Virus record (IMG/VR): IMGVR_UViG_3300009515_000016
Span: 1 to 32,728 of that record
Strand: one strand, 5' to 3'
From: a virus
Length of the DNA stretch: 32,728 bases
In this document: positions 30,173 through 32,728 of the stretch, in pieces
Position numbering within the stretch: position 1 is the first letter of the stretch
Layout: each line of letters opens with the position of its first letter
Notes under the pieces: model-generated
Database searches by the model: none
Told to the model about the DNA's origin: nothing
Seen by the model: only the letters and a program-made list of their open reading frames with translations
Program-made: the position numbers and the translations under genes

Positions 30173-30848
30173 GGATCATGTTCTCGAACTGCTCCGCCCC
30201 CAGCTCCCTCAGCGAATACACTTGAGAGTGCCACCAGGCCCTGACAGCACGCCCCCTGTTCTCTGTGGCCATTGACGTGAAATCCGGGTCGCTAATCCAA
30301 ACCTCAACCTGATTCGCCAGCACGCTTTCCGCGTTGGCCAACAGGCCGCAGCACATTGACGTGATTCTGCCAATCACGCCTTTGGCGACCTCCCTCTTAA
30401 TCAGCTCACCGCGCCTCTCCTGCATGGTGAGCATGCCCTCTTCCGTCCTACGGCATTCCTCAAGGGACTTCTTGAGCGCGTCAACGATCCTGTTATCCAG
30501 GTCTCCGTTGTTGACGGCTGTTGCCATTGCGGCCGACGTAACCCTGACTGCAGCCCTAGCTCTCTCCAGAGTCGAGGAGCCGTGCGAAGAGAGCACTTCG
30601 GCGTCAGAAGAAGCTGACTTTTTTCTCCCCTTGGAGATTGGGATTTTCTTGGGGCCAATCGTCTTAACGCCTGTTGGGCTGGGCTTCTTTCTGAATCGCG
30701 TGTTCTTTGAGATAGCTTCCCTGCACTCGTCGACGTCCCAGCCGTCCTTGTGCTTCTTTGGGAACCAAGGCTGCAGGGATAGCTGGGACAGGTAGCTTTG
30801 AGACCGCCCTAGCTCGTCTGCAAGTTTTCTCTTGGTCGGAACGCGCAA
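30153..30848 (-). CDS. Terminase small subunit, Nu1-like DNA-binding protein
   Basis: 231 aa. N-terminal winged helix-turn-helix (KRKLADELGRSQSYLSQLSLQPWFPKKHKDGWDVDECREAI, residues about 6-46) resembles lambda Nu1 and related small terminases. A basic linker (KKPSPTGVKTIGPKKIP) and a long helical part for oligomerisation and large-subunit contact follow. TTG at 30848 is the only sensible start; AGG lies seven bases upstream. It precedes the GpA gene in the same order as lambda Nu1-A, which makes the assignment safer than sequence alone. Larger than Nu1 (181 aa). It probably recognises a packaging site nearby, possibly the dyad upstream. Confidence 0.75.
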   Translation of the reverse strand: MRVPTKRKLADELGRSQSYLSQLSLQPWFPKKHKDGWDVDECREAISKNTRFRKKPSPTGVKTIGPKKIPISKGRKKSASSDAEVLSSHGSSTLERARAAVRVTSAAMATAVNNGDLDNRIVDALKKSLEECRRTEEGMLTMQERRGELIKREVAKGVIGRITSMCCGLLANAESVLANQVEVWISDPDFTSMATENRGRAVRAWWHSQVYSLRELGAEQFENMIREEQES

Positions 30849-30945
30849 TATGGACCTACAGCGAAATGCTAATCAACAACCCTGACACGAGCCTAATATG
30901 TCAGGGTCCTGGGCGACGATAGAACATGCCTCAGCGAGCTGAAAA
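30849..30945. promoter_or_regulatory. Divergent intergenic region between late operon and rightward trio
   Basis: 97 bases separate the TTG starts of the small terminase (leftward) and metallophosphoesterase (rightward). It contains the 9-bp dyad at 30879-30907; TAATAT at 30894-30899 could be a rightward -10 box but no good -35 is seen. An ATG at 30926 opens only seven codons and stops at TGA overlapping the TTG start, so it may be a tiny leader. This is the best place for the late promoter and possibly a packaging signal. Confidence 0.45.
30879..30907. repeat. 9-bp inverted repeat, operator or terminase-binding candidate
   Basis: ACCCTGACA (30879-30887) and TGTCAGGGT (30899-30907) are exact reverse complements separated by 11 bases. 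Centre-to-centre spacing of about two helical turns fits a protein dimer. Lying 30-60 bases upstream of both divergent starts, it could be an operator or a cos/pac-like site. Confidence 0.6.
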
Positions 30946-31707
30946 TTGAGTCGCTGGCACCGGGTGCTGGTCATTCCCGACGTCCACTTCCCGCGCCATG
31001 ATCGCGCAGCCGTGCGCGCCACCCTTGAATTCGCCCAGAAGATAAAGCCCAGGCGAATTGTGCTCCTGGGCGACGTAATTGAGGCAGCTGCATTCTCGAG
31101 CCACCCAAAGGGATCCCTACACGAGTCCCCTGGGGATATCTTCGAGGAAGAGTACGCCCCAGCTCGACTCTTCCTCGACGAGCTCGAATCCTGCTCGAAG
31201 CAGGTCGATTATGTCTCCGGGAACCATGAATACCGGGTAGAGCGGATCGCAGCGAGCTGTGGATTCGTTCGCTCGGTCTACAAGGCGATCTCCCCCAAGG
31301 CCGTTCTTTCCTCTGGAAGAAGCCGCAAAAGCTTCAAATGGCACGACTACAATCCCACCAAAAGGCTTTCAGGCTGCAGGATAGCCCACGATCTCTATGC
31401 GATTCACGGCTGGTCTCACGCGAAGCATGCCGCCCACGTCCATATCACGGCCGGGAAGGGCATTAGCCTTGTCTTCGGGCATGTGCACCGAAGGGTTGAG
31501 GCGATCTGGGTGCAGCCGTTCACCCGGAAGAGGATTGAAGCTTGGAGCCCTGGGTGCCTATCTCAACTGATTCCGACCTGGCAACACTCCCCCAATGACT
31601 GGACCCAAGGGCTATCCGTCATTGACGTGAGGAACGATCTCAAGGCCTGGAAGCGCTTTAGCGTCGTCATTGAGAACGGCGAACTGCATTGGCCAAGCAA
31701 CCCATGA
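30946..31707 (+). CDS. Calcineurin-like metallophosphoesterase
   Basis: 253 aa. All metal-site motifs are present: D12-x-H14 (IPDVHFP), G42-D43 (LLGDVIE), G92-N93-H94-E95 (SGNHEYR), H154 (AIHGWS) and G178-H179-V180-H181 (FGHVHRR). It should be a binuclear phosphoesterase acting on phosphomono- or diesters; the substrate cannot be told. The start is TTG at 30946, the only one in frame after a stop; AGCGAGC upstream is a weak ribosome binding site. Its TGA overlaps the ATG of the next gene (ATGA). Phage homologues (lambda NinI group) are protein phosphatases, but others act on nucleotides or DNA. Confidence 0.88.
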   Translation: MSRWHRVLVIPDVHFPRHDRAAVRATLEFAQKIKPRRIVLLGDVIEAAAFSSHPKGSLHESPGDIFEEEYAPARLFLDELESCSKQVDYVSGNHEYRVERIAASCGFVRSVYKAISPKAVLSSGRSRKSFKWHDYNPTKRLSGCRIAHDLYAIHGWSHAKHAAHVHITAGKGISLVFGHVHRRVEAIWVQPFTRKRIEAWSPGCLSQLIPTWQHSPNDWTQGLSVIDVRNDLKAWKRFSVVIENGELHWPSNP

Positions 31708-31991
31708 AGGCCGTCCTGGGGAAGCTCGTCTACAGAATCCTGCGGGAACCCCCAGAGAACAGCAGAACCGTGAAAAAGCGAGCTGGGGAAATGATCTGGG
31801 GCTCGTGCGACCCTCCGGGGACACGCGGTAAGGCGATACGGATTCACCCGCGCGCCAAAGGCCTACGAGAGCTTGACACGATTATCCACGAAGCCCTGCA
31901 CGCACTTGACTTTGACGAACCGGAGAGAGTTGTCGCTCGCAAGGCGTCAGATATAGCCAGATTGCTCTGGAATATGGGGTACCGAAAATGA
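31704..31991 (+). CDS. Small HExxH metallopeptidase-like protein (95 aa)
   Basis: The motif IIHEALHALDF has H62, E63 and H66 of a zinc-metallopeptidase HExxH helix, followed by DEPERVVARKASDIARLLWNMGY; a Glu or Asp in that following helix could be the third ligand. At 95 aa it is near the smallest size for this fold and resembles small phage metallopeptidase-like proteins (SprT/ImmA-like helix without the rest). ATG at 31704 overlaps the previous TGA as ATGA; the upstream in-frame TTG at 31689 would lie inside the phosphoesterase gene. Its stop overlaps the VWA gene's ATG. A protease acting on a host or phage protein is inferred. Confidence 0.75.
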   Translation: MKAVLGKLVYRILREPPENSRTVKKRAGEMIWGSCDPPGTRGKAIRIHPRAKGLRELDTIIHEALHALDFDEPERVVARKASDIARLLWNMGYRK

Positions 31992-32602
31992 AAGCTCTGA
32001 TTCTCCTGGCCGCCGCCCTGAACGTCGTAACGGTACAGGCACCCGCCAAGGGGGTGAGATTCAGCAAGAACGTCGTCGTTCTGTATGACGTGTCGGGGTC
32101 AATGAAGCCCGTTGCTGAGACTGCAGTCAAGGCCATGAGACAAGTTGCTGGGCAGCCGACCGACGACATGCGGCTCAAGGTAATCAGCTTCGGGTCGGCC
32201 GTGCACAGCTGGAAGAAGGACTGGACGCTACTACCCAGCCAGACGGCTCTCAAAGAGCTCGTGGCATGGATCGGGAGGAACCCAAACGCGCAATCCACCT
32301 ACGCCGTGCCTGCAATTCAGGCCGCACTGAAGATAGAGCCAGCTAAGCCGCTGACGGTGGTGCTGATTACAGACGGGCAGTTCTTTGACGCTGAGAAGGC
32401 CGTGCAGCTCGAGATAGCTCGCCTGCAAGCCAAACGGAAGGTAGCCGCGTCTATCTGCGTGATCGAGGTCAGGAGCTACGCCAAGTGGTCCTCTCCGAGG
32501 CTGGCGAGCCTGAGCGCGTATTGCACGGCCGGACACTACTACGTGGCGCACAGCCACTTTGCCTACCCGATCTTTGACGGGACCCAACTGCATGTGAAGT
32601 GA
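31988..32602 (+). CDS. Exported von Willebrand factor A (VWA) domain protein
   Basis: 204 aa. N-terminal signal peptide (MKALILLAAALNVVTVQAPA, residues 1-20) followed directly by a VWA domain: MIDAS DxSxS at D34, S36, S38 (LYDVSGSM), Thr at about 104 (NAQSTYAVPAI) and D129 (LITDGQ). The C-terminal part completes the alternating alpha/beta fold. VWA domains bind metal and partner proteins; this one should act outside the cytoplasm or be membrane-held. The ATG overlaps the stop of the metallopeptidase gene (ATGA). A secreted VWA protein in a phage is uncommon; it may be a lysogenic conversion or surface-exclusion factor. Confidence 0.85.
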   Translation: MKALILLAAALNVVTVQAPAKGVRFSKNVVVLYDVSGSMKPVAETAVKAMRQVAGQPTDDMRLKVISFGSAVHSWKKDWTLLPSQTALKELVAWIGRNPNAQSTYAVPAIQAALKIEPAKPLTVVLITDGQFFDAEKAVQLEIARLQAKRKVAASICVIEVRSYAKWSSPRLASLSAYCTAGHYYVAHSHFAYPIFDGTQLHVK

Positions 32603-32728
32603 GCCAGCGGTACGCAATCATGCCTACGCATGCCATTTCGAGATAACTCGCGTGCCAAACTCTAGCCTGGTCATAAGTCCTTTAAAATCGGTTGTTCGTT
32701 TCCCATTTTTTTCGGGCGGCCCCTAGGC
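32603..32728. other. Right-end non-coding stretch
   Basis: 126 bases after the VWA gene. A run of seven T occurs at 32706-32712, but no good GC stem stands before it, so an intrinsic terminator is not convincing. Read on the minus strand from the right end there are only two very short frames of 19 and 17 codons: the first needs the left edge to supply its ATG and opens PRGRPKK; the second is ATGA-coupled to it. If the window is circular this is where the leftward early operon meets the rightward trio. Confidence 0.4.

Noticed and set aside
32701-32712. T-run at the right end as an intrinsic terminator for the VWA gene
   Set aside because: No stable GC-rich stem lies directly upstream, so the T-run alone does not support the call.
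32714-32728. GGGCGGC near the right edge, like the start of the lambda cohesive end
   Set aside because: Only seven bases match, a word expected several times by chance in GC-rich DNA of this length, and the following bases differ.
1-32728. CRISPR arrays, insertion sequences and rRNA genes
   Set aside because: I saw no regularly spaced repeats, transposase motifs or rRNA-like segments; all repeats found are within fibre genes or attP.

Overview
The window looks like the nearly complete or complete genome of a temperate tailed phage (Caudoviricetes), not a chromosomal stretch. The main reasons are a lambda-type order of packaging and head genes, a tyrosine integrase, and next to it an intact-looking attP. 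Its core copies the 3' half of a tRNA-Arg(CCU) gene and it is flanked by phage genes on both sides, so the phage is not in an integrated state here. The host cannot be named. The tRNA-like core has no CCA after its discriminator base, which argues against hosts that encode CCA in every tRNA gene (for example enterobacteria). The lambda-like head module and XF1762-like gene suggest a proteobacterium or similar, with low confidence.

Layout. Positions 1-4417 (minus strand): a tightly coupled early/accessory operon. Read in the direction of transcription it holds an unknown 100-aa protein, a BRO-N antirepressor-like protein, small zinc-ribbon proteins, a RecA-fold AAA ATPase of the phage AAA_24/Sak4 type, a RuvC-like nuclease, and an XF1762-like acetyltransferase-fold protein. 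The operon runs off the left edge. 4418-4713: probable control region with a 10-bp dyad. 4714-5097: unknown gene. 5098-5579: attP region (core, paired arm-type repeats, hairpin). 5580-6743: integrase. 7030-7281: lone plus-strand gene. 7278-30848 (minus strand, read right to left): one long late operon. It contains a Nu1-like small terminase, a newly noticed 48-aa membrane protein, a GpA-type large terminase, an Ogr-like zinc ribbon, a gpW-position protein, a lambda-family portal, a fused prohead protease/scaffold, a decoration protein, the major capsid protein and head-tail proteins. An unusual tail section follows: a signal-peptide-bearing fibre, several unknowns, a very short tape-measure candidate, a hub-like protein, and a 1341-aa collar/His-repeat tip protein. 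30946-32602 (plus strand): a coupled trio of metallophosphoesterase, HExxH mini-metallopeptidase and exported VWA protein.

Almost all neighbours overlap by ATGA/GTGA or TAATG, so translation is coupled through both minus-strand operons. Two small genes (48 and 49 aa) were found by following this coupling. No recognisable endolysin, canonical holin, repressor, major tail protein or long tape measure is visible. Most interesting for follow-up are the Sec-signal fibre and its neighbour, the rightward trio, the miniature tape-measure candidate, the attP architecture and the two hidden small genes. If the two window ends join, an ATG is completed behind a strong ribosome binding site, which hints at a circular or circularly permuted sequence.
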